Shown here: positions 1 through 7,331 of the stretch, piece after piece
Layout of the letters: each line of letters begins with the position of its first letter
Numbering within the stretch: position 1 is the stretch's first letter
NCBI GenBank assembly: GCA_024224995.1
Contig: JAAENB010000254.1
Span: 1-23,600 of the forward strand
Direction: 5' to 3'
DNA: 23,600 nt
Source of the DNA: a bacterium
GTDB lineage: Bacteria; Spirochaetota; UBA4802; UBA5550
Position numbers and translations under genes: made by a program
Notes under the pieces: model-generated
What the model was told of the DNA's origin: nothing
The model's input: the letters and a program-made list of their open reading frames with translations, nothing else
Databases searched by the model: none

Positions 1-80
1 CCAGGAGTGATGCCTCGGCAGGTTGTGAGGCTGTCTGAGCGGAGCGAGTTCCGAGCGTTCTGCAGAGGTATCACTCCTGG
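1..80. repeat. 80-bp imperfect inverted repeat
   Basis: Bases 1-21 and 60-80 are reverse complements at 19 of 21 positions, and both outer arms read CCAGGAGTGAT from outside inward. The interior is GC-rich and carries the partly self-complementary stretch GAGCGGAGCGAGTTCCGAGC at 37-56. The structure begins exactly at base 1, so it may extend beyond the window. It could be a REP-like palindrome or a small non-autonomous element. No transposase is nearby. Confidence 0.6.
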
Positions 81-407
81 TAGGCATAATTTTACATTCC
101 GGGTTGATATACCTTATATAGCCCACTCTGCGGGGTCCGCTGCTCTCAAGAAACTCTTTTTAAATAGGGGCGGTTTCAGAGACGTTGCAGTGCAACGCCT
201 CTACGGGCCTTTTCCCGAAGCATCTTTACAAAACGCCCCTCGCAGGCGCACACCCCGATGGAATTGGCTCATTAAAAACCGCAGCTTCTGATCTATTTTT
301 TCACTTTCTTCATGAAGACAGATATAAAATATTGTGAATATTCAACGAACAATAATACCAGGGCAGCAAATGTACGGTTTGTCAAGATTGTTTACAGGCT
401 GCCAGTC
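81..407. other. Intergenic repeat-rich stretch, no gene
   Basis: I see no credible gene here; the open frame through it on the plus strand is made of repeat sequence. It holds a copy of the dispersed CTCTCAAGAAACT repeat (130-166). It also holds a nested palindrome: outer arms 166-176 and 230-240 (10 of 11 pairing) enclose a tight hairpin at 179-201 (arms GAGACGTTGCA and TGCAACGCCTC, 10 of 11 pairing). The rest is unstructured as far as I can tell. Confidence 0.5.
166..240. repeat. Nested palindrome (REP-like)
   Basis: The outer stem AGGGGCGGTTT (166-176) pairs with AAAACGCCCCT (230-240). Inside it a hairpin at 179-201 has a 10/11-bp stem around a single-base centre. The inner motif resembles the GACGTTGC/GCAACGTC palindromes dispersed in many bacterial genomes; this resemblance is from memory. 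Confidence 0.5.
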
Positions 408-818
408 TTATCGTATTATAAACCTGTCTTTTATATCTTTCATAGGTATATTTATCTTTCCCTCTACAGTTACAATGGAATATACTCCATTGACAATAAC
501 CACTGCCCCGGTGTAGGATTCTCCGTTCTTGAGAATTACCGTTTCAAGTTTGCCATATTCTTCTACTATCTCATCATTGGTTTTAAATGTATCTTTTTTC
601 TCTTTTTCCAGGGGAATTTTAGCGGTTATTTTTTTGGGTTTTATCGCCGGGATAGTCGCTACTGCTGCAGTTTTTTCCTGTACAGCAATACTCTGTTCCA
701 AAATTTGTCCGGCTGCTGTTTTATCAAATTTTGTTTTGTTTATTATTACTGAAGCTATTACAAGCAGCATTGCAGCAGTAAAAACAAAGAATCCGGGGGT
801 TTTTTTTAATAGATTCAT
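408..818 (-). CDS. Small membrane-anchored protein with C-terminal LSm/SH3-like domain
   Basis: This is a 136-residue hypothetical protein. Residues about 8-27 form one hydrophobic segment (FFVFTAAMLLVIASVII) after a short basic N-terminus, so it is probably a signal anchor with the rest outside the cytoplasm. A charged, Lys/Glu/Ala-rich linker (about 30-85) leads to a C-terminal beta-rich block starting LETVILKNGESYTG. That block resembles the short LKNG...G...I...G.I.I..DI domain common in spirochaetal envelope proteins. An AGAAGG-like ribosome site precedes the ATG. No catalytic motif is visible and the function is unknown. It stands alone upstream of the guanine deaminase gene, separated by a palindromic repeat. 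The domain resemblance is inference. Confidence 0.6.
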   Translation of the reverse strand: MNLLKKTPGFFVFTAAMLLVIASVIINKTKFDKTAAGQILEQSIAVQEKTAAVATIPAIKPKKITAKIPLEKEKKDTFKTNDEIVEEYGKLETVILKNGESYTGAVVIVNGVYSIVTVEGKINIPMKDIKDRFIIR

Positions 819-941
819 CTTAACCTTCTTAAAATAAGTTTTTTATTTGCAATTAATTATTTCTTTTATAATATAGTAGGAATTTAGAGGATTTTTTGCC
901 ATTTTTTTTTGTATTAATCGTAAAAAAATTGGAGTTAGTGG

Positions 942-998
942 GGATACCCTATCCGCCGGATTTTAATCCGGAAGATATGGGTATTGCCTGGCGTTGAG
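942..998. repeat. 57-bp palindromic repeat, copy 1
   Basis: This matches 23242-23298 at 51 of 57 positions in the same orientation. It contains a perfect inner hairpin, CCGGATT (956-962) with AATCCGG (965-971), inside an outer stem formed by ATACCCTATC and GATATGGGTAT. It lies between two minus-strand genes, just past the stop of the guanine deaminase gene. Confidence 0.7.
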
Positions 999-1059
999 TA
1001 TTGTCAATCCGGTTGATAGCAGCCATACGTATCATCCCATTTAACAATAGTGATCGCTG

Positions 1060-2439
1060 CTATAGCGCACTAAAGCCGGATTTGTCATATACCAATTTTC
1101 CATTTATATACGTTGCCTCAATATTTCTGTCATCCCCAATAATCATTATCGCGAATAATTTTTCAGCTAAATTTTTTGCTGTACTCATTCTCAATTTTTG
1201 TAATGGAGTCACCGCGAAATCAATTACTATAAAGTCTGCTTCCTTGCCGCTGTCAAAATTGCCAATTTTATCGGCAAGTTCAAGTGACTTAGCTCCACCA
1301 AGAGTAGCCAGGTAAAAACCTTCAAAAGCTGATAGTTTTTGATTCTGAAGCTGGATTACTTTATATGCTTCATTTAAGGTCATAAAAGTAGATAACGTTG
1401 TACCGGCTCCAACATCAGACCCCAGTCCAACTTTCACCCCTTTTGCTTTTGCTTTTGATAACATAAAAAGTCCGCTCCCCAGGAAAAGATTTGAGGTTGG
1501 ACAAAAAGCAATAGCAGAACCTGTTTTGTTCAAAACATCAAATTCACCATCACTGAGATGAATACAATGCGCGAAAACAGACCTGGAACTGGTAAGTTCG
1601 TAATGATCATAAATATCCAGGTAATTTTTCCTTTTAGGGAACAATGACATCACCCATTTTATTTCATTTGTATTTTCCGATAGATGAGTATGAACATATG
1701 TATCGGGAAATTCTTTTTTTAACTTTTTAGCCATTTCCAGTTGTTCCGGTGTTGAAGTAGGCGCGAATCTTGGTGTTATGGCGTACAGCAACCTGTCTTT
1801 TTTGTGCCATTTCTTAATTAAAGCTTTTGTATCGTTGTAACTTGTTTCTGCGGTATCAAGTAAATAATCGGGCGCGTTGCGGTCCATCATAACTTTTCCC
1901 GCTATTACACGCATATTTATTTTTTGCGCGTGTTCAAAAAGAGCATCAACTGATTCCGGATGTACTGTCGCGAAAACCAAAGCTGTTGTAGTACCATTAC
2001 GAAATAATTCCTGTAAAAAGATTTTACTCATTTTAGATGAATGGGTTTTATCTTTATACTGTTTTTCCGTAGGAAAAGTATACGTATTTAACCATTCCAA
2101 TAATTGCGCGCCATAGGCCGCGATCATTTCTGTCTGTGGATAATGTACATGAGTATCAATAAAGCCGGGCATAATCAGTTTGCCTCGATAATCTTTAACT
2201 GTTCCAATATTTGATTCGCTTTTGATTAATTGGGAATACGGACCAACTTTAACAACCTTGCCGTTTTTTGTTATAAGCAGCCCATCTTCATAATACCGAT
2301 ACGCGTCTTCCATTTTAGATGCCAGGCTCGGATCAGATTTAAAATCCAGTATGCTTGCCCGAAATGCTACAGGTTCCCCACCACAGCCAATGAAAGTTAG
2401 AATCAAGAAACTTAAGAGATTAATTGTAAATAATTTCAT
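1060..2439 (-). CDS. guaD: Guanine deaminase, predicted lipoprotein
   Basis: This 459-residue amidohydrolase would convert guanine to xanthine plus ammonia. Family hallmarks are DTHVH followed by PQTEM (residues 95-105), LLEWLNTYTFPTE (113-125), ITPRFAPTST (221-230) and CPTSNLFLGSG (313-323). The predicted metal site is H97, H99, H252 and D342, with H291 in the active site. Unusually, the N-terminus has a lipoprotein signal: a Lys-containing start, a hydrophobic stretch (7-17) and a lipobox ending FIGC with Cys19. Most guanine deaminases are cytosolic and begin directly with the composite beta-domain, which here follows at about residue 25. The start has AAGGAT about 7 bases upstream, and a promoter lies at 2475-2503. 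It is monocistronic, with no other purine gene adjacent. A related guanine-like substrate is possible. Confidence 0.88.
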   Translation of the reverse strand: MKLFTINLLSFLILTFIGCGGEPVAFRASILDFKSDPSLASKMEDAYRYYEDGLLITKNGKVVKVGPYSQLIKSESNIGTVKDYRGKLIMPGFIDTHVHYPQTEMIAAYGAQLLEWLNTYTFPTEKQYKDKTHSSKMSKIFLQELFRNGTTTALVFATVHPESVDALFEHAQKINMRVIAGKVMMDRNAPDYLLDTAETSYNDTKALIKKWHKKDRLLYAITPRFAPTSTPEQLEMAKKLKKEFPDTYVHTHLSENTNEIKWVMSLFPKRKNYLDIYDHYELTSSRSVFAHCIHLSDGEFDVLNKTGSAIAFCPTSNLFLGSGLFMLSKAKAKGVKVGLGSDVGAGTTLSTFMTLNEAYKVIQLQNQKLSAFEGFYLATLGGAKSLELADKIGNFDSGKEADFIVIDFAVTPLQKLRMSTAKNLAEKLFAIMIIGDDRNIEATYINGKLVYDKSGFSAL

Positions 2440-2474
2440 AACGCTATCCTTTATTTTTTAAAATTTAGATGTTT

Positions 2475-2503
2475 ATAGTATCATAAAAAAAATAATTAAA
2501 CAA
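2475..2503 (-). promoter_or_regulatory. Predicted sigma70-type promoter of guaD
   Basis: On the minus strand TTGTTT (2498-2503) is followed after 17 bases by TACTAT (2475-2480), upstream of the guanine deaminase start at 2439. The -35 element sits in an AACTTGTTT-like context also seen upstream of other genes here. Confidence 0.5.
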
Positions 2504-2657
2504 GTATTTTTTAAGTCATCTGCTGTATTAGTGAGTGATCCCTCGTTAAAACCGGGCATAACAGACTTTATTGAAAGTGTTAGATTTATATTTGAATAAA
2601 AAATTGATTGGAGTCTGGATTTATCATATTCTTCCCTGTTGGGTGATTTTTTTCAGA

Positions 2658-3809
2658 TTATAGGGAAAATTCTTCAATTGTTAAGGACTGGTTGCCGGAG
2701 ACTCGTATAGCCTTACAGTTGAATGATGTTCCATTTACATCAACAATAACGTAGGATAATGTTTTTTCAAACGTAATTGAGGTTGCTGTGGACGTATTCT
2801 CCTTATTGTGCAGTGGGGCTCCACCGCCGCCCACAGTTAAATAGGTAACGGAATTTTTTGCAAGACGCTCATAAGTATGATCATGACCCTGGAATACAGC
2901 CTTTACCCCGTATGATTCAAAGAGGGCAGCTAAAACTTCTCCTCCTGTTAGATCTCCATGTCCGCCCGAAGAATAAACGGCAGAATGAAGGGAAACAATG
3001 ATATGGTCGATATCACTGTCGGCAGAAGCCTGTGCCAGCATATTTTGGGCCCGGGAATACTGAGGTGAACCGGTATTGAAATCTTCATTGGTATTGAGCA
3101 CAAGGACAAACAGGTTCCCATAGGTATACCCATAGTAGGCCCATGTTCCATCCCGGGCAGGCATAAGGTGATCATCCCAACTGGTGGAACCGACAAAGCT
3201 GAACTCATGGTTGCCATATACGGGTAAAAGAGGAGTTGTTGAAAGAAGGTATTGTTCAATTTCAAAAAATTTGGTAATATCGCTTTTGCTTGTACCGTCC
3301 GCGTAATCACCAACATGAATTATAAAATCAGCAGCCTGGTTTACCATACTCCTGCATACATCGGAATGAGCCGGGTGATTTGTCCGGGTATCTCCATACC
3401 CGATGAACCGGAAAGGAACCCTGTTTCCCTTAGCAGGAGCGGTATAAAAGGAATTGATTTCAGAGGAGATTTGTCCGGCAGAAACCGTATAATAATACCT
3501 GGTATTGGGAAGCAGGTTTGGCACGGTGTATTTTTGGAGTGTACCCGCCGGTATTGTATAGCCGGCAGCGTTACGCATATCGGGAAACTGAGAAACCTTG
3601 ATTTTGCTCACGGTTCTAAAAGCCGTTTCCCATACAATTCCAACAGAACCAGGAGTAGAAACCTGTAAAGCCGGATAAATTCTGAATTCTTCAGTATTAG
3701 TTCCACAAGTAGTGACGAATATTAGTGTGGTTAGTACGGTTATTCCGGTAACGAAAAAAATTATATATAGTAAATTAACCGATTTTTGTTTAAAATAATT
3801 TGTATGCAT
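2658..3809 (-). CDS. Purple acid phosphatase-like metallophosphoesterase, exported
   Basis: This 383-residue protein has an N-terminal membrane segment (about 13-33) ending in TTC at Cys35, so it is a loose lipobox or an uncleaved anchor. Next comes a fibronectin/PAP-type beta domain (about 42-125), then a calcineurin-like phosphoesterase domain (about 130-383). Metal-site motifs appear in order: GDTR (D140), GDYAD (D168), GNHE (N200, H201), SLHSAVYS (H275) and GHDHTYER (H309, H311). This is the purple acid phosphatase arrangement, acting on phosphate esters or phosphodiesters outside the cytoplasm. The substrate cannot be read from sequence. The start at 3809 has only a weak ribosome site. 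It is transcribed divergently from the CBM96-like gene across a 180-base gap. Confidence is high for the superfamily, lower for acid phosphatase activity. Confidence 0.85.
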   Translation of the reverse strand: MHTNYFKQKSVNLLYIIFFVTGITVLTTLIFVTTCGTNTEEFRIYPALQVSTPGSVGIVWETAFRTVSKIKVSQFPDMRNAAGYTIPAGTLQKYTVPNLLPNTRYYYTVSAGQISSEINSFYTAPAKGNRVPFRFIGYGDTRTNHPAHSDVCRSMVNQAADFIIHVGDYADGTSKSDITKFFEIEQYLLSTTPLLPVYGNHEFSFVGSTSWDDHLMPARDGTWAYYGYTYGNLFVLVLNTNEDFNTGSPQYSRAQNMLAQASADSDIDHIIVSLHSAVYSSGGHGDLTGGEVLAALFESYGVKAVFQGHDHTYERLAKNSVTYLTVGGGGAPLHNKENTSTATSITFEKTLSYVIVDVNGTSFNCKAIRVSGNQSLTIEEFSL

Positions 3810-3934
3810 AATGAATACTCACAATAGCATGTACACAACTAAAACAGTATTATCACAAATGCAAGCATTTATTTTGGGATATTGTTTTAAAAAACTTGTT
3901 TCTTCAGTAATTATTCCTGAATTTTTAATTCATC

Positions 3935-3963
3935 TTGCCTTTCCCGGCAATACCGGGTATATT
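3935..3963 (+). promoter_or_regulatory. Predicted promoter of the CBM96-like gene
   Basis: TTGCCT (3935-3940) and TATATT (3958-3963) are separated by 17 bases. The spacer carries a small CCCGG/CCGGG palindrome. The whole promoter is conserved in the deleted copy near 13240, which supports its being a functional unit before duplication. Confidence 0.5.
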
Positions 3964-3989
3964 ATATAATGCCCGGTTAAGGAAATAAT

Positions 3990-4616
3990 GTGTTTGCCAT
4001 GAAGAACAATATAAAAAACATCAGCTGTTTATGGATTCTTTTTTTGATCGTGTTTTCGCTGTCATGTGAGGGGCTAAGCGGCCTTTTAGTAAAAGAAAAC
4101 TCCACAGGAACTTTTTCTATTGATAGTGCTGAAGATAGTTATGTTCATGGGCTTAACGCGGGGACGAATTACGGGAATGATGCCCTTTTGGTGGTAAAAT
4201 ACAATGCCGATCCAAATTTAATGAGAAAATCATACTTTAAATTCGATATTTCTTCTTTAGCTGATTCAAGAACTGTCACTTCCGCGCGATTTTTTGTATA
4301 CGCAAAAGGTGATGATTCCGCGCAAACTGTTGACGCCTATGGTGTTAATGACGATTCATGGACAGAGTTGAGTATAGTTTATAATAACAGGCCCCTGTCT
4401 TCCGTTTTTATTGACCAGGCAGTCATTCCCGATGACGCGTATGCCTGGCATTCTTTTGATGTTACTTCGTATACTGCAGGCCAATATGATGTTGATGATA
4501 TTGTGAGCCTCTGCGTTGAAGACATTCCTCCGGGATCGAGCGGGAGTGGGCTGTCGTATTATTATAGCAGGGAAAGCGCGGATAACCATCCTTTTTTGGA
4601 AATTGTATTGGAGTAA
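3990..4616 (+). CDS. CBM96/DNRLRE-like secreted lipoprotein
   Basis: This 208-residue protein has a lipoprotein signal (hydrophobic 13-24, lipobox SLSC, Cys26). A single beta-sandwich domain follows (about 40-207) with the pattern of the DNRLRE/CBM96 family: an opening SIDSAEDSYVHG, NYGN, KSYFKFDISSL, SARFFVYAKG, a W in the middle and a final SREsadNHPFLEIVLE strand. Members of this family bind acidic polysaccharides or act as structural domains on exported enzymes; here the domain stands alone. The start is either GTG at 3990 (AAGG 7 bases upstream, chosen) or ATG at 3999. A nearly identical but twice-deleted copy lies at 13211-13479. The ligand is unknown. Confidence 0.72.
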   Translation: MFAMKNNIKNISCLWILFLIVFSLSCEGLSGLLVKENSTGTFSIDSAEDSYVHGLNAGTNYGNDALLVVKYNADPNLMRKSYFKFDISSLADSRTVTSARFFVYAKGDDSAQTVDAYGVNDDSWTELSIVYNNRPLSSVFIDQAVIPDDAYAWHSFDVTSYTAGQYDVDDIVSLCVEDIPPGSSGSGLSYYYSRESADNHPFLEIVLE

Positions 4617-4668
4617 AGTTTGTTTTACACTTCACCTTTTTGCCTCAGAAATTTTTCAAAACATGAGC

Positions 4669-4697
4669 TTGACAATGTATTAAATAACGGGTATTAT
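4669..4697 (+). promoter_or_regulatory. Strong sigma70-type promoter for cytochrome/hcp
   Basis: TTGACA (4669-4674) and TATTAT (4692-4697) are spaced by exactly 17 bases. They lie 42 bases upstream of the cytochrome start and downstream of the CBM96 stop, so the cytochrome does not need read-through. I saw no clear FNR- or HcpR-type TTGTGA...TCACAA site overlapping it. Confidence 0.72.
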
Positions 4698-4738
4698 TAT
4701 TTAATACAGATACCGGCTATGGGAGTGGAGGAAAAGGA

Positions 4739-5167
4739 ATGAACAGACGAAAATTGGTTTTTATTGGATTCATATGTGGAATATTCGCTATGGGAGCTTT
4801 GCTTGAAGCCGGAGGCGTTCGAGAAGTTTTTTCTATGAATAGCAGCGTACACAGAAGGCATAAAAAGGAACTTGTCATTTTCACTCATAAAAAGCATTCC
4901 ACTAAATTTAAGTGCGGAACCTGTCATCATGGCAGTAAACATCAACCGCTAAACATCAGGTATAGCGATAAGGTAAAAAAATGCCAGGAATGCCATAGAT
5001 TGCCGGGCTATAAAAGCAAAGGTTTATCTGAGAGTCAAAAATTACGATATCATAGATACGCGCTTCATACCAAATGTAAAGGATGTCATAAAATTAGTGA
5101 AAAACTTGATAAAAAAAATAAAATTAAGGCACCTGTCAAATGTAGAAGCTGTCATGTAAGAAGATAA
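4739..5167 (+). CDS. Tetraheme class III-type cytochrome c
   Basis: This 142-residue protein has an N-terminal export segment (basic MNRRK, then hydrophobic 6-22) and four CXXCH heme-binding motifs at residues 59-63, 82-86, 113-117 and 135-139. Histidines at 50 and 53 (FTHKKH) and the HH after the first motif fit the bis-His ligation of cytochrome c3-like proteins. It is very lysine-rich, as expected for a periplasmic electron shuttle that docks on acidic partners. GGAGG lies 7 bases before the ATG, and a near-consensus promoter lies upstream. The hybrid cluster protein gene begins 57 bases downstream on the same strand, so co-transcription is likely. The direct redox partner is not identifiable. 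It is shorter than multiheme conduits and not a membrane quinol oxidase. Confidence 0.9.
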   Translation: MNRRKLVFIGFICGIFAMGALLEAGGVREVFSMNSSVHRRHKKELVIFTHKKHSTKFKCGTCHHGSKHQPLNIRYSDKVKKCQECHRLPGYKSKGLSESQKLRYHRYALHTKCKGCHKISEKLDKKNKIKAPVKCRSCHVRR

Positions 5168-5224
5168 TTGTATCACTTACAGTCAGGAACTTTTCTATAA
5201 AAATAAAAAAATTGGAGGCTGAAT

Positions 5225-6877
5225 ATGAGTATGTTTTGTAATCAATGCCAGGAAGCTGCAAAAGGGACCGGATGCGAGGGCACACGCGGGGTATGCGGTA
5301 TTACTGAAGCTGTAATTAATCTGCAGGATGTTGCCGTTTATACTTTAAAAGGGATCGCGATTTACAGTACAAAGGCAAGAGAACTGGGTGTCGAAAATGA
5401 TAAAGTAAACCGGTTTTTTGTGGATGTTCTATTTAAAACCATCACTAATGCCAATTTTTCCCGGGTCCATGCCATGGAGTTTATCCAGGAAGGACTCGAA
5501 CTAAGAGAGGTGATAAAAAAAGCCCTTCTTGATAAAGGCGGGAAACTCCCGGACAATCTTCCGGACTGCGCTGTCTGGACCGGCTCAACAGAAGAGGATT
5601 TTATAAAAAAAGCAGCGGAAATCGGCAGTAAAATAGATGCTCCCAATGAAGATGTCCGCTCTCTCCGCGCGCTGGTGCTTTACGGTTTAAAAGGCGCTGC
5701 CGCGTACATAGAACATTCTTTTAATCTCGGATATGAGAATAATGAGATCTACGCGTTTATGCAGAAAGCGGTTGCAGCTCTTACAGATGACTCCATGAGC
5801 GCTGATGAATTAACTGCCCTTGTCCTTGAAACAGGAAAATGCGGTGTTGACTGTATGGCAATGCTCGATAAAGCAAATACTGAAACATATGGAAATCCGG
5901 AACTCACCCAGGTAAATATCGGCACTGGCAGTAACCCCGGGATTTTAATCAGCGGGCACGACCTGAAAGATATGGAGGAACTTTTAAAACAAACTGAAAA
6001 TTCTGGTGTGGATGTTTACACCCACTCAGAAATGCTTGCCGCCAATTCCTATCCTGAGCTTAAAAAATATAAACATTTTGTGGGCAATTACGGCAACGCG
6101 TGGTGGAAACAGGCAGCTGAGTTTGAAACCTTTAAAGGCCCCGTCCTTTTTACTTCCAACTGTCTTATCCCGCCAAAAGATTCTTATAAAGACAGGATCT
6201 ATACCACAGGCGCCGTTGGATTTGACGGGGTAGCGCATATTCCGGACAGAGAAAAAGGGAAAATGAAAGATTTTTCCGCCATCATTGAACATGCAAAAAA
6301 ATGCAGTCCTCCCGAAGCAATTGAGTCGGGCAGTATTACGGCAGGATTTGCCCATAACCAGGTGCTTGCCCTGGCCGACAAAGTGGTAGAAGCAGTAAAA
6401 AGCGGTGCCGTTAAAAAATTCGTTGTTATGGCAGGCTGTGACGGCAGGATGAAAAGCAGGAGTTACTACACCGAATTTGCTGAGGCCATGCCCAAAGACA
6501 GTATTATTTTAACCGCAGGCTGCGCGAAATTCAGGTACAACAAACTGGACATGGGAGATATCGGCGGTATCCCGCGGGTACTCGATGCCGGGCAGTGCAA
6601 CGACTCCTATTCCCTGGTAGTTATCGCCATGAAACTCCAGGAAGTATTCGAGCTGGATGATATTAATAAGCTTCCTATTGCCTACAATATTGCCTGGTAT
6701 GAGCAGAAAGCAGTTATCGTACTTCTGGCTCTTTTGCACCTGGGAGTTAAAAACATCCACCTCGGGCCAACACTCCCGGCTTTTCTTTCGGAAAATATCA
6801 CCAAAGTTCTCGTTGAAAACTTTAATATCGGCGGTATTGCCAGTGTGGAAGATGATATTAAAATGTTTTTCTCATAA
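5225..6877 (+). CDS. hcp: Hybrid cluster protein / hydroxylamine reductase
   Basis: This 550-residue Hcp family protein reduces hydroxylamine to ammonia in vitro and is thought to act physiologically as an NO reductase against nitrosative stress. N-terminal cluster cysteines are C5, C8, C17 and C24 (CX2C-X8-C-X6-C), the close spacing of the anaerobe-type [4Fe-4S] class rather than the facultative CX2C-X11 class. All seven hybrid-cluster ligands expected from the Desulfovibrio protein are present: H245, E269, C313, C405, C433, C458 and E493. GGAGG lies 6 bases before the ATG. It is cytoplasmic, with no signal. Neither the NADH-linked reductase Hcr nor an HcpR-type regulator is adjacent; the neighbour is an exported tetraheme cytochrome in another compartment. 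Confidence is very high. Confidence 0.97.
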   Translation: MSMFCNQCQEAAKGTGCEGTRGVCGITEAVINLQDVAVYTLKGIAIYSTKARELGVENDKVNRFFVDVLFKTITNANFSRVHAMEFIQEGLELREVIKKALLDKGGKLPDNLPDCAVWTGSTEEDFIKKAAEIGSKIDAPNEDVRSLRALVLYGLKGAAAYIEHSFNLGYENNEIYAFMQKAVAALTDDSMSADELTALVLETGKCGVDCMAMLDKANTETYGNPELTQVNIGTGSNPGILISGHDLKDMEELLKQTENSGVDVYTHSEMLAANSYPELKKYKHFVGNYGNAWWKQAAEFETFKGPVLFTSNCLIPPKDSYKDRIYTTGAVGFDGVAHIPDREKGKMKDFSAIIEHAKKCSPPEAIESGSITAGFAHNQVLALADKVVEAVKSGAVKKFVVMAGCDGRMKSRSYYTEFAEAMPKDSIILTAGCAKFRYNKLDMGDIGGIPRVLDAGQCNDSYSLVVIAMKLQEVFELDDINKLPIAYNIAWYEQKAVIVLLALLHLGVKNIHLGPTLPAFLSENITKVLVENFNIGGIASVEDDIKMFFS

Positions 6878-6903
6878 AAATTAAACCGGAAACCTTTTTA
6901 ATA

Positions 6904-6933
6904 AATCCGGGTAATCGATGGATTACCCGGATT
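6904..6933. terminator. Possible terminator hairpin after hcp
   Basis: A perfect 13-bp stem (AATCCGGGTAATC and its complement) closes on a GATG loop, 27 bases after the hcp stop. No clean T-run follows on the plus strand (ATTCCTCTG), so intrinsic termination is uncertain. It may only be one of the repeat hairpins of this gap. Confidence 0.4.
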
Positions 6934-7047
6934 CCTCTGTGTCTCTCAAGAAACTGGAATTTAAAACGAGCCCTCTTCTTCATAACGAGGGGCTGGAAGC
7001 CCCACGCTATGAGAAAAACCCATAGCCCTGGGAAACTAATTTATAAA

Positions 7048-7088
7048 CAGAGCTGTTCCCGGAAGATGTTATCCGGGGTTCTGCTCTG
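7048..7088. repeat. Two-tier hairpin
   Basis: The outer stem CAGAGC (7048-7053) pairs with GCTCTG (7083-7088), and the inner stem CCCGGA (7058-7063) pairs with TCCGGG (7072-7077). The stems are separated by symmetrical 4- to 5-base internal loops, a structure typical of REP-like intergenic palindromes. Confidence 0.5.
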
Positions 7089-7227
7089 CTGCCCTATGGG
7101 GTTGAAACCCCGGGCTAAAATTGACTAATTTTCAAAAACTCTTGCGCCCCCTTTGGGGGTTGGGGGGGGGCCGACAGAAACAGACCCCGGTGTCGACACA
7201 GTTTCTTCCGTATTTTTTCCCTGCTTC

Positions 7228-7263
7228 GCAGGGGCCGCACTCTTAAGAAAACCTTTTTTAACA
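7228..7263 (+). repeat. Dispersed CTCTnAAGAAA repeat, copy next to the kinase
   Basis: This resembles 130-166 (GC-rich GGGGNCCGC followed by CTCTYAAGAAA and a run of T ending TTTTTAA). Its right half continues into module B and matches the minus strand of 22491-22529. Fragments also occur near 6943. It is a short interspersed family without coding capacity. Confidence 0.5.
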
Positions 7264-7331
7264 GGAAATTCCCGGGTGTTTAAAACAATACTCAGTTTGC
7301 AAGATTATTTTTTGTGATTCAAAAGATTTTA
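7259..7331 (+). repeat. Direct-repeat modules B then A, left of kinase gene
   Basis: Module B (7259-7282, core ACAGGAAATTCCCGG) is followed at once by module A (7282-7331, core TTTGCAAGATTATTTTTT). Module A ends on the stop codon of the large kinase gene. Both modules recur in the same orientation but reversed order at 12609-12696: B matches at 22 of 24 positions, A at roughly 44 of 52 with two single-base gaps. Confidence 0.65.

Larger units (their letters stand above)
6878..7328. other. Intergenic hairpin and repeat cluster, no gene
   Basis: This 450-base gap between convergent genes holds at least four separate hairpins and two dispersed-repeat copies, and no credible coding frame. In order: a 13-bp perfect hairpin (6904-6933), a CTCTCAAGAAACT repeat fragment (about 6943-6960), GGGGCT/AGCCCC (6989-7003), a two-tier stem (7048-7088), a GCCC/GGGC-bounded GGGG/CCCC hairpin (7091-7115), a G/C homopolymer-rich tract (about 7146-7171), and repeat modules B and A (7259-7331). 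Confidence 0.6.

Noticed and set aside
7..291. 94-residue open frame on the plus strand at the window start
   Set aside because: It runs through an 80-bp inverted repeat and a nested palindrome and shows no protein-like composition; it is an open frame by chance in repeat DNA.
1016..1063. ATAGCAGC/GCTGCTAT inverted repeat at the guaD stop as a terminator
   Set aside because: The 8-bp arms are 32 bases apart with no T-run on the transcribed side, too weak to call.
2531..2599. Short frame reading SDPSLKPGITDFIESVRFIFE before a stop, possibly the tail of a lost gene
   Set aside because: It looks protein-like, but at about 22 codons without upstream support it cannot be told from chance.
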